Assembly: GCF_900105585.1 (NCBI RefSeq) | Contig: NZ_FNRT01000002.1 | Location: 1,364,001-1,428,000, forward strand | Direction of reading: 5' to 3' | Length of the DNA stretch: 64,000 bases | Source of the DNA: Nocardioides exalbidus | GTDB lineage: Bacteria > Actinomycetota > Actinomycetes > Propionibacteriales > Nocardioidaceae | Shown: piece after piece, positions 8,448 to 17,074 of the stretch | How the letters are laid out: every line of letters begins with the position of its first letter | Numbering within the stretch: position 1 is the first letter of the stretch | Translations under genes and position numbers: made by a program | The notes under the pieces: generated by a model | The model's database searches: none | What the model was told of the DNA's origin: nothing | Seen by the model: the letters and a program-made list of their open reading frames with translations, nothing else

Positions 8448-8834
8448 TCACGCAGTGGCGCCGTTGTCTCCTGTTTTCCTGGCGAACCTCTCCCAGGCCG
8501 CCTGGCGGGAGACGCCGAGCGTGCGGCCGATCTCGGCCCACGACACCTTGCGGTCGCGCAGCAGGTCGACCCACTCGCGCGCGAACGCCTGGTTCTGCTC
8601 GGCCGAGGCCATGATCTGCGGCAGCACCGCGAGCACCTCGGCGTCGCTCATCCGCTCCCACGGGAAGGTCCGCGTGTGCGCCATCGCCTCCTCGTCGTGG
8701 ATCGTGGCGTGGAAGTCGTCGACGCAGGTGCTGCACACCTGCGCGCCGAGCCCACCGACCAGCAGCACGTCCGTGCCCGGTCCACCGGGCGTGGCGCAGA
8801 AGGAGCAGATCTTGCCCTCACGCGTGATCGCCAT
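8448..8834 (-). CDS. ClpX-type zinc finger protein with C-terminal helix-turn-helix
   Basis: 128 residues. The N-terminus is a four-cysteine ClpX-type zinc-binding domain (C10-x2-C13 ... C34-x2-C37) without any AAA+ domain. The C-terminus has a DNA-binding helix-turn-helix (SWAEIGRTLGVSRQAAWERF, about 97-116). In ClpX this zinc domain binds substrates and adaptors; here it is joined to a DNA-binding module, so a regulator or Clp-linked transcription factor is a reasonable inference. The ATG at 8834 has a GAGGGA ribosome-binding site. It is convergent with fpg across a hairpin. Confidence 0.85.
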   Translation of the reverse strand: MAITREGKICSFCATPGGPGTDVLLVGGLGAQVCSTCVDDFHATIHDEEAMAHTRTFPWERMSDAEVLAVLPQIMASAEQNQAFAREWVDLLRDRKVSWAEIGRTLGVSRQAAWERFARKTGDNGATA

Positions 8835-8933
8835 TTGGTTCCCTCACCTCTCACGACCCCCGCAGGCAGGCTACCTCCGCGGTGGGTGGGCGTCCGACGA
8901 ACACTCGTCCTGTCCGCAATCGGACGGCGACGA

Positions 8934-9416
8934 TCAGGGGGTCGCCGAGGGCATCTCCGGCATCTCCAGGTCGTCGAGCGGGTTGCCGCACGTGTCGGTG
9001 AGGTAGTCGGCGAACGCCGTCGCCTGCTTCTGCACGGCCTCCGACGCGCCCTCGCCACCCTTCGCCAGCTCGTCGAGCTTGTCGATCGAGAAGTCCTCGG
9101 CGTCGATGCTGTTGGCCTGCTCGACCAGGGAGTCGAACCCGGCGCGGGCGTCGTCGGAGATGTCCTCCGGCGTGCCGACGTCCTCGAGCTTCTGCGCCCA
9201 GTCCTTGACCGCCGTCGCCATCTGCTCGTCGCTGGGGACCTCCGTCATGTCGCCCATCAGGTCGGTGAACAGGTCGGAGTAGGTGCTGCAGAACTCGTCC
9301 TTGCTGGCGTCGGTCGGCGCGCCGCTGCTGTCGCTGCCACCGCCGCCGCAGGCGGAGGTGACGGCGCCGACGACGAGGACGGTGCTGGTCAGGACGAGTC
9401 GGGTGCGCAGGTTCAT
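8934..9416 (-). CDS. putative secreted lipoprotein
   Basis: 160 residues. The N-terminus MNLRTRLVLTSTVLVVGAVT is a signal peptide ending in the lipobox-like TSAC with Cys23 as the lipidation site, followed by a Gly/Ser linker. The rest is acidic and helical (many D/E, EQANSIDAEDF, LDELAKGG), with two cysteines (in DEFCST and TDTCGN) that could form a disulfide. This matches common actinobacterial surface lipoproteins of unknown role. Its ATG (9416) lies 25 bp past the stop of aat, so both may share a transcript. Confidence 0.75.
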   Translation of the reverse strand: MNLRTRLVLTSTVLVVGAVTSACGGGGSDSSGAPTDASKDEFCSTYSDLFTDLMGDMTEVPSDEQMATAVKDWAQKLEDVGTPEDISDDARAGFDSLVEQANSIDAEDFSIDKLDELAKGGEGASEAVQKQATAFADYLTDTCGNPLDDLEMPEMPSATP

Positions 9417-9441
9417 GGGTCCCACTCTTTCCGGCCCGCGC

Positions 9442-10128
9442 TCAGTCGTCCACTCGGAAGGCGAGCGGCAGCGGCAGGTCGAGGCACTGCCCGAGCTGCT
9501 CGAGGTACTCGGCACGCGGACGTCGTACGACGCCCAGCGACGCGAGGTGCGGCGTCTGCCACTGCACGTCGAGCACCCGGTGCTCGGCGTCGGAGTCGCG
9601 TAGGACGTCGACGAGGCCGAGCAGCGCGACCTTCGAGGCGTCGCGGTCGCGGTGGAACATCGACTCGCCCGCGAAGAGCCCGCCGATGCTGACGCCGTAG
9701 AGCCCGCCCGCCAGCTCGCCGTCGCGCCAGGCCTCCACGGAGTGCGCCCAGCCGAGGCGGTGCAGGCGTCCGTAGGCCCGCGTGAATGCCGGCGTGATCC
9801 AGCCGTCGGCACGCTCGGGGCTGCCGCACCGGGCCACCACCTCGTCGAAGGCCGTGTCGATCCGGATCTCGAAGTCGCGGGCCGAGCGCCGCAGCGAGCG
9901 GGAGACGCGCAGCCCGTCGAGCGGCAGCACGCCGCGCTCCACCGGGGAGAACCAGCCGAGCTGCTCGTCGCCCTCGAGGGTCACCGGCATCGGGAAGAGC
10001 CCGAGCCCGTAGGCCGTCAGCAGCGTGCCGCTGTCGAGGTCGGCGCCCAGCGCGACCAGGTCGTCGTCGGGGTCCCACGTCGAGTGGTGGGGGAAGGCCC
10101 AGGGCGTCGGATCGGGGGCGATGGGCAC
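9442..10128 (-). CDS. aat: leucyl/phenylalanyl-tRNA--protein transferase
   Basis: 228 residues from the GTG at 10128. It transfers Leu or Phe from aminoacyl-tRNA to N-terminal Arg/Lys of proteins, marking them for ClpS/ClpAP (N-degron pathway). Family hallmarks are visible: a WAFPHHSTWDPDDDLVALGADLD start, WFSPVERGVLPLDGLRVSRS in the middle and GGLYGVSIGGLFAGESMFHR later. The start at 10128 has TACGGT 7 nt upstream (leaderless); a GTG at 10137 would add three residues. It is divergent from the EcsC gene, and the two -10 boxes are only 20 bp apart. Confidence 0.9.
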   Translation of the reverse strand: MPIAPDPTPWAFPHHSTWDPDDDLVALGADLDSGTLLTAYGLGLFPMPVTLEGDEQLGWFSPVERGVLPLDGLRVSRSLRRSARDFEIRIDTAFDEVVARCGSPERADGWITPAFTRAYGRLHRLGWAHSVEAWRDGELAGGLYGVSIGGLFAGESMFHRDRDASKVALLGLVDVLRDSDAEHRVLDVQWQTPHLASLGVVRRPRAEYLEQLGQCLDLPLPLAFRVDD

Positions 10129-10172
10129 ATTTCGCACCGTAGCGCGTGCGGCGCGATGCGTACGATCGTGGC

Positions 10173-10850
10173 ATGGGTGTCATGAAGAGCGTCGGCCGGC
10201 AGCTGGCCCCGCGGGTGCAGGAGCTCGCGCCCGGGCTGACCGCGGGCTTCGTGCGCGAGGCGCTCAACCGGGCGATCGAGGGCGTCGGTCCGCTCGCGCC
10301 CGCCTCCGTCGCCGCCGACAAGCAGCTCAAGGAGCAGCGCGGCGACGTCGAGCGGGCGATCCACGAGGTCATCGAGAACAACGTCCGCATCGCCGGCGCC
10401 CAGGGCTTCGCGACCAACCTCGGTGGACTGGTCACGATGGCCGTCGCGATCCCGGCCAACATCACCGGCCTGGCCGTGATCCAGTGCCGGATGGTCGCCG
10501 GCATCGCGCACCTGCGCGGGCACGACCTCTCCGATCCCCGCGTGCGCAACGCGATCCTCGCCCTGCTACTCGGGGAGGAGCAGGTCGCCGAGCTGGTCGG
10601 GAAGCGCAAGCTCCCCGCCACCCCGATGGCGCTCGCCACCGCGCCTGTCCACGACCCGACGCTCGACGGCGCGATCTCCGCGGTGGTCGCCACCGACATC
10701 ATCACGCGCGTCGCCGGCAAGCGACTCGCGACGACCGTGGGTCGCCGGGTGCCGGTGATCGGCGGAGTGGTCGGGATGGGTGCCGACGGCTACGCCACCT
10801 GGAAGGTCGGCCGCTACGCCGACCGGGAGCTGCTGCAGCGCCGGAAGTGA
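10173..10850 (+). CDS. EcsC-family protein
   Basis: 225 residues. The central hydrophobic stretch (NLGGLVTMAVAIPANITGLAV) and the C-terminal VGRRVPVIGGVVGMGADGYATWKVGRYA are typical of the EcsC family, membrane-associated proteins first seen beside the B. subtilis EcsAB transporter; the biochemical role is unknown. ATG 10173 is preceded at 6 nt by TACGAT (leaderless). It converges with the sulfotransferase gene with only 4 bp between the stops, and I see no terminator in that gap. Confidence 0.8.
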   Translation: MGVMKSVGRQLAPRVQELAPGLTAGFVREALNRAIEGVGPLAPASVAADKQLKEQRGDVERAIHEVIENNVRIAGAQGFATNLGGLVTMAVAIPANITGLAVIQCRMVAGIAHLRGHDLSDPRVRNAILALLLGEEQVAELVGKRKLPATPMALATAPVHDPTLDGAISAVVATDIITRVAGKRLATTVGRRVPVIGGVVGMGADGYATWKVGRYADRELLQRRK

Positions 10851-10854
10851 GGCC

Positions 10855-12045
10855 TCAGCCCCGCCTGCGGACGCGGCGGTAGGCGTCGAGGGTGCCCCGC
10901 CCGGCGGCGGAGTCCTCGAGGGTGGTGACGATCTTGCGCTTCGCGCGGTAGGTCGGCGTCGTACGCGCGCGGTCACGCTCCTCGCGTGCCTCGCGGAGCT
11001 CCTCGTGCAGCCGCTCCTCGACGTCGCGGAGGCGCGCGGCCTCGACGAGCAGGGCGCCGATCGCGTCGAGCGCGGGGGGCAGGAGCTCCTCGGCCGTGGT
11101 GGTGTCGGGGTCGGCGAAGGTGCCGAGGTCGGGGCCGACGAGGTCCTCGAGCGAGCCGGAGACGTCGTAGCCCCGCTCCTCGAGCACCGACACCCAGCCA
11201 CGCGAGAGGTCCTGCGCCCACGTGTGGTCGTCGGGCGCGAGGCCGAGCCGGGCCGACGCGACGCCGCGCGACAGGGTCTGGTGGGCGAGCACCTCGCGCA
11301 CCAGCGGGCGGTAGTCCGGCGGCGCGATGATCGAGGTGACCCGCTGGTTGATCGTGCGCAGCAGGGAGGTCTCGGGGACGCCGAGCGAGGGGTTCTCCCG
11401 CTCGGCGGTGAGGTCGAGCTCGAGCCCGTCGAGGCCGAAGGTGTGGGAGAACCGGCGCCACAGCTCACCACGGTCGGAGCCGGACGGGGGCACGGTCACG
11501 AGGTGCACCCGCTCGGCCGGGAGCGACGCTCCCCACCGGTCGAGGATGTCGGGGACCTCCTGCACCGCCCAGAACCACGAGCCGATCTTGGAGTCGCGGC
11601 CGGGGTCGCGGATCGTCTGGAGGAACTTCGCATAGGTGATGTGGCTGCGGTGCTTGACGTTCTCCTGCCACTCCGCCGGGATCTGGCGGACCAGGTCGCG
11701 CACGGACAGCACCAGGTGCACCTCGGCGTCACCGAGCGAGGCGAGCGCGCGCTCGACCTGCGTCGGGGTCGCGCGGGCGAAGATCTCGTGGCTGACGATC
11801 GCGGTGCCGTGCCACTCGCGCACCTGCGCGGCGAGCCGGTCCCAGGCACCGACGGCCTCGGTCTCGAGGCCGCCCCACGGCAGCGTCATCAGGTCGAGCG
11901 CGGCGAGGAAGTGCGCGTCGAAGCGGTCCGCGGGGTAGAGGATGTCGTGCTCGCGCAGCGCCTTCTGGTTCCGGAAGAGGACGTCCTGGAGGTAGGAGGT
12001 GCCGGTCTTGGGGCAGCCCACGTGCAGCAGCACTCGCCTGCTCAC
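10855..12045 (-). CDS. sulfotransferase-like protein with helical tail
   Basis: 396 residues. The N-terminus LLHVGCPKTGTSYLQDVLF carries the P-loop-like 5'-PSB motif (PKTGTSYLQ, about 11-19) that binds PAPS in sulfotransferases; later motifs include IVSHEIF and SVRDLVRQIPAEWQEN, matching the 3'-PB region. A charged helical tail (LRDVEERLHEELREAREERDR, about 345-365) may form a coiled coil. The likely role is sulfation of a cell-surface polysaccharide or lipid; substrate unknown. GTG at 12045 overlaps the previous gene by 4 bp. Last gene of the long minus-strand train; paralogue of the gene at 13175. Confidence 0.8.
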   Translation of the reverse strand: MSRRVLLHVGCPKTGTSYLQDVLFRNQKALREHDILYPADRFDAHFLAALDLMTLPWGGLETEAVGAWDRLAAQVREWHGTAIVSHEIFARATPTQVERALASLGDAEVHLVLSVRDLVRQIPAEWQENVKHRSHITYAKFLQTIRDPGRDSKIGSWFWAVQEVPDILDRWGASLPAERVHLVTVPPSGSDRGELWRRFSHTFGLDGLELDLTAERENPSLGVPETSLLRTINQRVTSIIAPPDYRPLVREVLAHQTLSRGVASARLGLAPDDHTWAQDLSRGWVSVLEERGYDVSGSLEDLVGPDLGTFADPDTTTAEELLPPALDAIGALLVEAARLRDVEERLHEELREAREERDRARTTPTYRAKRKIVTTLEDSAAGRGTLDAYRRVRRRG

Positions 12046-13178
12046 CGCTCCACCCCCTTCGCCTGCCCTGCGGTCGTGCGCCACGTCGGATCGACGACCA
12101 TCCTGATCGCCAGGTCCAGCACCTGCTGGTCGTCGACGGCAGATGAGGTCGATGCCCGAGGAGCGAGGTCGGCGAGGTCGCCGACGACAGGGTAGCCAGC
12201 GCGGGCGATGTTCCTGCCCATCCGGTCGGCCGACGCGGCGACCCACTCCTGCTCCCGCGCGGGTACGGCGACGGGCGCGGCGCCGCTCGACGGCATCCGC
12301 TGCTGGAGCGTCCGCAGCAGGCCCGGTCGCTCGGCCCTGGGCACCTTCAGCCCGACGACCGCGGCGATCCGGCGGGCGAGCTCGGCCTGGTCGGCGCCGG
12401 GCACGCGGACCTCCGGCAGGTGGCGTACGCCGAGCTGGCGGGGCAGCCGGTCCGCGTCGGTGACGATCCGGACGAAGGGCCGCCGCGCGTTCCACCGGCG
12501 CACGGACGCGACGAGGTCGGTGCGGGCGGGCAGCTGGTCGCGCTCGCGCCAGAACCGCAGCCACTCGGCGAAGGGCTTGGTGCCGGTCTCGAAGCACCGC
12601 TGGGTCCACGTGCGGGCGAGCAGCTCGTCGAGCGGGCCGCCGACGGCGACGAGGAACGGGCGAGGCCCGCCCTCGGGTCGCCCCTGGGCGAGCAGGTGCT
12701 CGCGGAGCGCCGAGGCCGTGACCGGGTCGCCGACGAGGCGGAAGCGCCGCCGCCACGGCCGGGCCCAGCTCGAGCGCACCGGGTCGGGGCCGAGGCCGAC
12801 GAGGTCGTCGGCCAGCAGCACGCTCGCGACGCGCAGCAGCTCGTGGGCGCCCACGTGCTCCGGGTCGACCGCCCGCGGCCCGAACCCGGTCGTCCCGTCG
12901 AGCCCGACGAGCGGGAGGTCGGCCTTGCCGCGTCCGGCGGCGGGCGCGGCGAGCACCCGGTCGGCGAGTCGGGTGCGCTCGCGGTGGTGGTCGCCACGGG
13001 TCTGCGCACTCGACTCCAGCGCGACGTTGATCCGGCGCAGCAGCTCGAGCTGCTGGGCGCCGGGGAGGCTGCGCGAGGCGGGCTCGGCACCCTCGGTCAG
13101 GCTGCCCGCGAACGCCAGCCAGGGCGTCGTACCGCCCTCCCGCAGGTGCGCGACCCACGCGTGGGCACGGCTGCTCAA
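12042..13178 (-). CDS. hypothetical protein, degenerate sulfotransferase relative
   Basis: 378 residues from a TTG at 13178 that overlaps the previous stop (TTGA). No known domain is obvious. By eye, the middle (TWTQRCFETGTKPFAEWLRF followed by VASVRRWNARRPFVRIVT) lines up with the 3'-PB and following region of both flanking sulfotransferases (AAWQESIKQGRKWPFRRFL, then VLSQWGAKLPPERVHVVT). The N-terminus lacks the PKTGT loop, starting instead AHAWVAHLREGGTTPWLAF. It may therefore be a non-catalytic partner or a substrate-binding relative. The start codon is inferred from the coupling pattern of the operon. Confidence 0.6.
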   Translation of the reverse strand: MSSRAHAWVAHLREGGTTPWLAFAGSLTEGAEPASRSLPGAQQLELLRRINVALESSAQTRGDHHRERTRLADRVLAAPAAGRGKADLPLVGLDGTTGFGPRAVDPEHVGAHELLRVASVLLADDLVGLGPDPVRSSWARPWRRRFRLVGDPVTASALREHLLAQGRPEGGPRPFLVAVGGPLDELLARTWTQRCFETGTKPFAEWLRFWRERDQLPARTDLVASVRRWNARRPFVRIVTDADRLPRQLGVRHLPEVRVPGADQAELARRIAAVVGLKVPRAERPGLLRTLQQRMPSSGAAPVAVPAREQEWVAASADRMGRNIARAGYPVVGDLADLAPRASTSSAVDDQQVLDLAIRMVVDPTWRTTAGQAKGVER

Positions 13179-14260
13179 CGGTCGCGCAGCCGACGAGCGG
13201 TGTCGCGGAGCCGGCCGCCCATCGTCTCCGCCGTGGCGCGGCTGGCGGCCTCCTGCGTCATCACCGTCAGCGCGTCGAGCGCGGCACCGAGCTCGAGCTT
13301 GGCACGCACGCGGTCGGGGTCGCGCCACACCTCGTCCTCGGCCGGGCGGTGCGGGCGCAGGTCCTCGGGGTCGCCGATGACGTCGACGCCGCTGCCCTTG
13401 ATCCAGTCGATCCAGATCTGGGCGCGCTCCTCCGCGAACTCGTAGCGCTCGGGGGGCAGCCGCACCGGGATCGCGGTGCGCGAGACGAGCACCTCCTGGG
13501 CGAGCACCTCGCGGATGAGGTTGTCGTAGGCCGGCTCGCGCCACACGCCGAGCTCGAGGCGCCGGTTGAGCTTGCGCAGCAGCGAGGTCTCGGCGATCCC
13601 GAGCGAGCGGTTGTCGCGCTCGGAGTCGAGCGGCGCCCACGACGGCTCGATCGAGAAGGCACGGCAGAAGCGCAGCCACAGCTCGTCGCCGTTGGGCCCG
13701 CGGTCGTGCGGGACGGTGACGACGTGGACGCGCTCGGGAGGGAGCTTGGCGCCCCACTGCGACAGCACCCGCGGCAGGTCCATCGCGTTGAAGAACCAGG
13801 TCTGGCCGCGCTCGACCTTGGTGAGGAAGCGCCTGAAGGGCCACTTGCGGCCCTGCTTGATCGACTCCTGCCACGCAGCCGGCAGCTGGCGGCCGAGGTC
13901 GCGGGCGGAGTAGATGATGTGGACCTCGTTGCCGGCGAGGTCGTTCATCGCCTTGGCGATCTTGTCGGGCTTGGCGCCCGCGAGGATCTCGTGGCTGACC
14001 ACGACGTTGCCGCTGGCGCGGTTGATCCGCTTCACCATCGCGTCCCAGCCGCCCTTGGCGTGGCCCGCGGCCCCGCCCCAGTCCTGCTCGAGGAGGTCGA
14101 GCGCGGCGCGGAAGTGGAAGAGGTCGGTGCGACCGGCGCGCGGGCCGGGCACGGTCACGCCGTGGCGTGCCAGCGAGGCGGCGTTGAGCATCAGCCGGTC
14201 CTGGAGGTAGGTCGTCCCGGTCTTGGGGGCGCCGATGTGCAGGTGGACGACACGGCTCAT
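13175..14260 (-). CDS. sulfotransferase-like protein
   Basis: 361 residues. VVHLHIGAPKTGTTYLQDRL (4-23) contains the PAPS-binding P-loop; VVSHEILAG (about 76-84) and IYSARDLGRQLPAAW (about 103-117) match the later sulfotransferase elements. No signal peptide, so cytoplasmic. The ATG at 14260 overlaps the HMG-CoA lyase stop (ATGA). It is a paralogue of the gene at 10855, and the two bracket a degenerate relative. A carbohydrate or lipid sulfotransferase is the best guess; some members of this family have no tested activity. Confidence 0.8.
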   Translation of the reverse strand: MSRVVHLHIGAPKTGTTYLQDRLMLNAASLARHGVTVPGPRAGRTDLFHFRAALDLLEQDWGGAAGHAKGGWDAMVKRINRASGNVVVSHEILAGAKPDKIAKAMNDLAGNEVHIIYSARDLGRQLPAAWQESIKQGRKWPFRRFLTKVERGQTWFFNAMDLPRVLSQWGAKLPPERVHVVTVPHDRGPNGDELWLRFCRAFSIEPSWAPLDSERDNRSLGIAETSLLRKLNRRLELGVWREPAYDNLIREVLAQEVLVSRTAIPVRLPPERYEFAEERAQIWIDWIKGSGVDVIGDPEDLRPHRPAEDEVWRDPDRVRAKLELGAALDALTVMTQEAASRATAETMGGRLRDTARRLRDR

Positions 14261-15201
14261 GGGGCTGATTGTGCCAGTGACCCTCCGAGGGCTCGTACGA
14301 CGGCGCTGGGGCTGGGGCGACCGAGGTGGCCGGCCATCCAGGTGCTGGTCCCCACGACCGCCGCGAGGTCGACGCCGTGCGCGATCCCGAGGCCGTCGAG
14401 CATCCAGACGAGGTCCTCCGTGGCGAGGTTGCCGGTGGCGGACTTCGCGTAGGGGCAGCCGCCCAGCCCGCCGGCACTGGCGTCGAAGGTGGTGATGCCG
14501 GCCTGGAGCGCGGAGAAGGTGTTGGCCAGCGCCTGGCCGTAGGTGTCGTGGAAGTGCATGGCGAGCCGGTCGGTGCCGACGCCGGCCTCGCCGAACGCCG
14601 CGACGAGCGCCTTGACGTGGCCGGCCGTGGCGACCCCGATGGTGTCGCCGAGGCTGAGCTGGCTCGCGCCGAGGTCGAGGAGCCGGGTGCCGGCGCTGAC
14701 GACCTGCTCGACCGGCACGGTGCCCTCCCACGGGTCGCCGAAGCACATCGAGACGTAGGCGCGGACGTCCATCCCGGCCTCACGGGCGCGGGCGACGGTC
14801 GGCTCGAACATCGCGAACTGCTCGTCGAAGGTGCGGTTGAGGTTATTGCTCGCGAAGGTCTCGGTCGCGCTGCCGAAGATCGCGATGTGCTCGAGGCCGA
14901 GCTCGAGCGCCCGGTCGAGGCCCCGCTCGTTGGGCACCAGCACGGGGAGGCGGCGGCCCTCCTCGCCCAGGTCGGCCATCAGCTCAGCGGCGTCCGCGAG
15001 CTGCGGCACCCACCCCGGGTGGACGAAGCTGGTGGCCTCGACGATCGGGAGGCCGGCGGCCACGAGTCGTCGTACGAACTCGGCCTTGACGTCGACCGGG
15101 ACGATCGCGGACTCGTTCTGCAGGCCGTCTCGTGGCCCGACCTCGTAGATCGTCACCCGCTCGGGCATGCCCTCGGCCGGGACCTGCATCGGGAGGCTCA
15201 C
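14257..15201 (-). CDS. hydroxymethylglutaryl-CoA lyase
   Basis: 314 residues. A DRE-TIM-type aldolase that splits HMG-CoA into acetyl-CoA and acetoacetate, the final step of leucine breakdown. GPRDGLQNE (22-30) is the metal/CoA motif, VHPGWVPQLADAAEL follows the family pattern, and the C-terminal GGLGGCPYAKSATGN loop carries the active-site cysteine. GTG at 15201 overlaps the biotin carboxylase stop. The genomic pairing with an acyl-CoA carboxylase makes methylcrotonyl-CoA metabolism the most likely context. Confidence 0.93.
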   Translation of the reverse strand: MSLPMQVPAEGMPERVTIYEVGPRDGLQNESAIVPVDVKAEFVRRLVAAGLPIVEATSFVHPGWVPQLADAAELMADLGEEGRRLPVLVPNERGLDRALELGLEHIAIFGSATETFASNNLNRTFDEQFAMFEPTVARAREAGMDVRAYVSMCFGDPWEGTVPVEQVVSAGTRLLDLGASQLSLGDTIGVATAGHVKALVAAFGEAGVGTDRLAMHFHDTYGQALANTFSALQAGITTFDASAGGLGGCPYAKSATGNLATEDLVWMLDGLGIAHGVDLAAVVGTSTWMAGHLGRPSPSAVVRALGGSLAQSAP

Positions 15202-17069
15202 GACTCCTCCACCGTGAAGAGGGCGGCGCCGAGCTTCACGAGGTCGCCCACCGTGGCGCCGACCGCGGTGACCGTCCCGGCGAAGGGTGCCTTGAGCGCG
15301 AGCTCCATCTTCATCGCCTCCATCACGCCCAGCGTCTCACCCTCGGCCACGACCTGCCCCTCGGCGACGTTGACCGCGAGGACGGTGCCCGGCATGGGTG
15401 CGACCAGGGTGCCGTCGCCCGCAGCCGCGGCCGTGTCGGCGAAGGGGTCGTGACGGTCGAGGACGAAGCGCTGGCCGCGGACGACGACCTCGGTGCCGTC
15501 CCGGCCGCGGAGCACGTAGCCGTCGCCGTGGGTCATCGAGCCCACGCGCTGCACTCCCTCCGCGGACCTCGGCCTGGCGAACCAGCCGGTCCCGGAGAGG
15601 TCCCGGCCGAACTCGGTGAGGCGGCCGCGATCGCCACCCAGCCGGAAGCCGTCCGGCTGCCACGGGCCACGCGGGGTGGCGTCGAGCGCCACCCCCAGCA
15701 CGACCCCCGCGAGGGCGCGCGCGCCCGCGTCGTCGGGCTCGGGAAGCGGGTGGTGGTCGAGCCACGCCGTGTCGATGGAGGCAGAGGCGAAGGCCTCGCT
15801 GTCGACGAGCGTCCTGAGGAAGCCGGTGTTGGTGGTGAGCCCGAGGATCGCCGTCTCGTCAAGCGCCTCGACCAGCAGCTCGCGGGCCGCCTCGCGGTCG
15901 GCGCCCCACGCGATCACCTTGCCCAGCATCGGGTCGTAGGACGCGCTGACCTCCTGCCCGGACTCGAGGGCGTGGTCGACGCGGACGTCCTCCCCGACCA
16001 GCCCGCCCTCGCCCGGCCACCTCACGTGGGTCGCCACGCCGGCCTGCGGCAGGAACCCGTGGAAGGAGTCCTCGGCGTAGACCCGGGCCTCGATGGCATG
16101 GCCCTCGAGCGTGATGTCGCCCTGCACGATCCCCAGCGGCTCCCCGCTCGCGACCCGGAGCTGGAGCTCGACGAGGTCGACCCGCTCGCCCCTCACCCGG
16201 GTGACCTCCTCGGTGACCGGGTGCTCGACCTGGAGGCGGGTGTTCATCTCGAGGAAGTAGAACTCGCCGGTCGCGTTGTCGAGGAGGAACTCGACCGTGC
16301 CGGCGCCGGTGTAGCCGCACTGCTCGGCGAGCGCGACGGCCGACGCGGTGATCGCGGCCTGCTGCTCGGCGGTGATCGTCGGCGCGGGCGCCTCCTCCAG
16401 CACCTTCTGGTGCCGCCGCTGGGTCGAGCAGTCGCGCTCGAAGAAGTGGAGCACCGTGCCGTGGGTGTCACCCATGACCTGGACCTCGATGTGGCGGCCG
16501 GACTCGACGTACTTCTCCACCAGCATCGTGTCGTCGCCGAACGACGACCGCGCCTCGCGCTGGGCCGCCGCCAGCGCCTCGGCGAGGTCCTCGACGCGAC
16601 CCACCACGCGCATGCCCTTGCCGCCGCCGCCGGCCGCGGCCTTGACCAGGACGGGATAGGCGAAGGAGGCGGGATCCTCCTCGAGGGAGTACGACGGCAC
16701 CACCGGCACCCCGGCCGCCACCGCGACCTCCCGGGCGGCGTCCTTGCGGCCCATCGCGTCCATCACGTCGGCCGACGGACCGACCAGGGTGATGCCGGCC
16801 TCGGCCAGCGCCCGCGCGAAGGGGGCGCGCTCGGACAGGAAGCCGTAGCCCGGGTGCACGTGGCCGGCACCCGACTCGCGCGCGGCTGCGACGACGGCGT
16901 CGATGTCGAGGTAGGACCCGACCCGCACCACCTCGTCGGCGGCGCGCACGTGCAGGGCGCGCTCGTCGAGGTCGGTGTGGATCGCGACGGTCCGCCAGCC
17001 GAGCCGCTTCGCGGTCCGGATGACCCGCAGCGCGATCTCGCCGCGGTTGGCGATGAGGAGGGTGTTCAT
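15198..17069 (-). CDS. acyl-CoA carboxylase alpha subunit (biotin carboxylase/BCCP)
   Basis: 623 residues: biotin carboxylase (1-450), a linker, and a C-terminal biotin carrier domain with EAMKMEL, where Lys587 is biotinylated. The ATP-grasp loop LVKAAAGGGGKGM is at about 155-167. With the beta subunit next door and HMG-CoA lyase following, it is most likely 3-methylcrotonyl-CoA carboxylase of leucine catabolism, though propionyl/acetyl-CoA activity cannot be excluded. Start set at ATG 17069 (MNTLLIANRGEIALR fits the family); a GTG at 17078 overlapping the previous stop would add three residues and match the coupling seen in neighbours. Confidence 0.93.
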   Translation of the reverse strand: MNTLLIANRGEIALRVIRTAKRLGWRTVAIHTDLDERALHVRAADEVVRVGSYLDIDAVVAAARESGAGHVHPGYGFLSERAPFARALAEAGITLVGPSADVMDAMGRKDAAREVAVAAGVPVVPSYSLEEDPASFAYPVLVKAAAGGGGKGMRVVGRVEDLAEALAAAQREARSSFGDDTMLVEKYVESGRHIEVQVMGDTHGTVLHFFERDCSTQRRHQKVLEEAPAPTITAEQQAAITASAVALAEQCGYTGAGTVEFLLDNATGEFYFLEMNTRLQVEHPVTEEVTRVRGERVDLVELQLRVASGEPLGIVQGDITLEGHAIEARVYAEDSFHGFLPQAGVATHVRWPGEGGLVGEDVRVDHALESGQEVSASYDPMLGKVIAWGADREAARELLVEALDETAILGLTTNTGFLRTLVDSEAFASASIDTAWLDHHPLPEPDDAGARALAGVVLGVALDATPRGPWQPDGFRLGGDRGRLTEFGRDLSGTGWFARPRSAEGVQRVGSMTHGDGYVLRGRDGTEVVVRGQRFVLDRHDPFADTAAAAGDGTLVAPMPGTVLAVNVAEGQVVAEGETLGVMEAMKMELALKAPFAGTVTAVGATVGDLVKLGAALFTVEES

Positions 17070-17074
17070 GTCAC

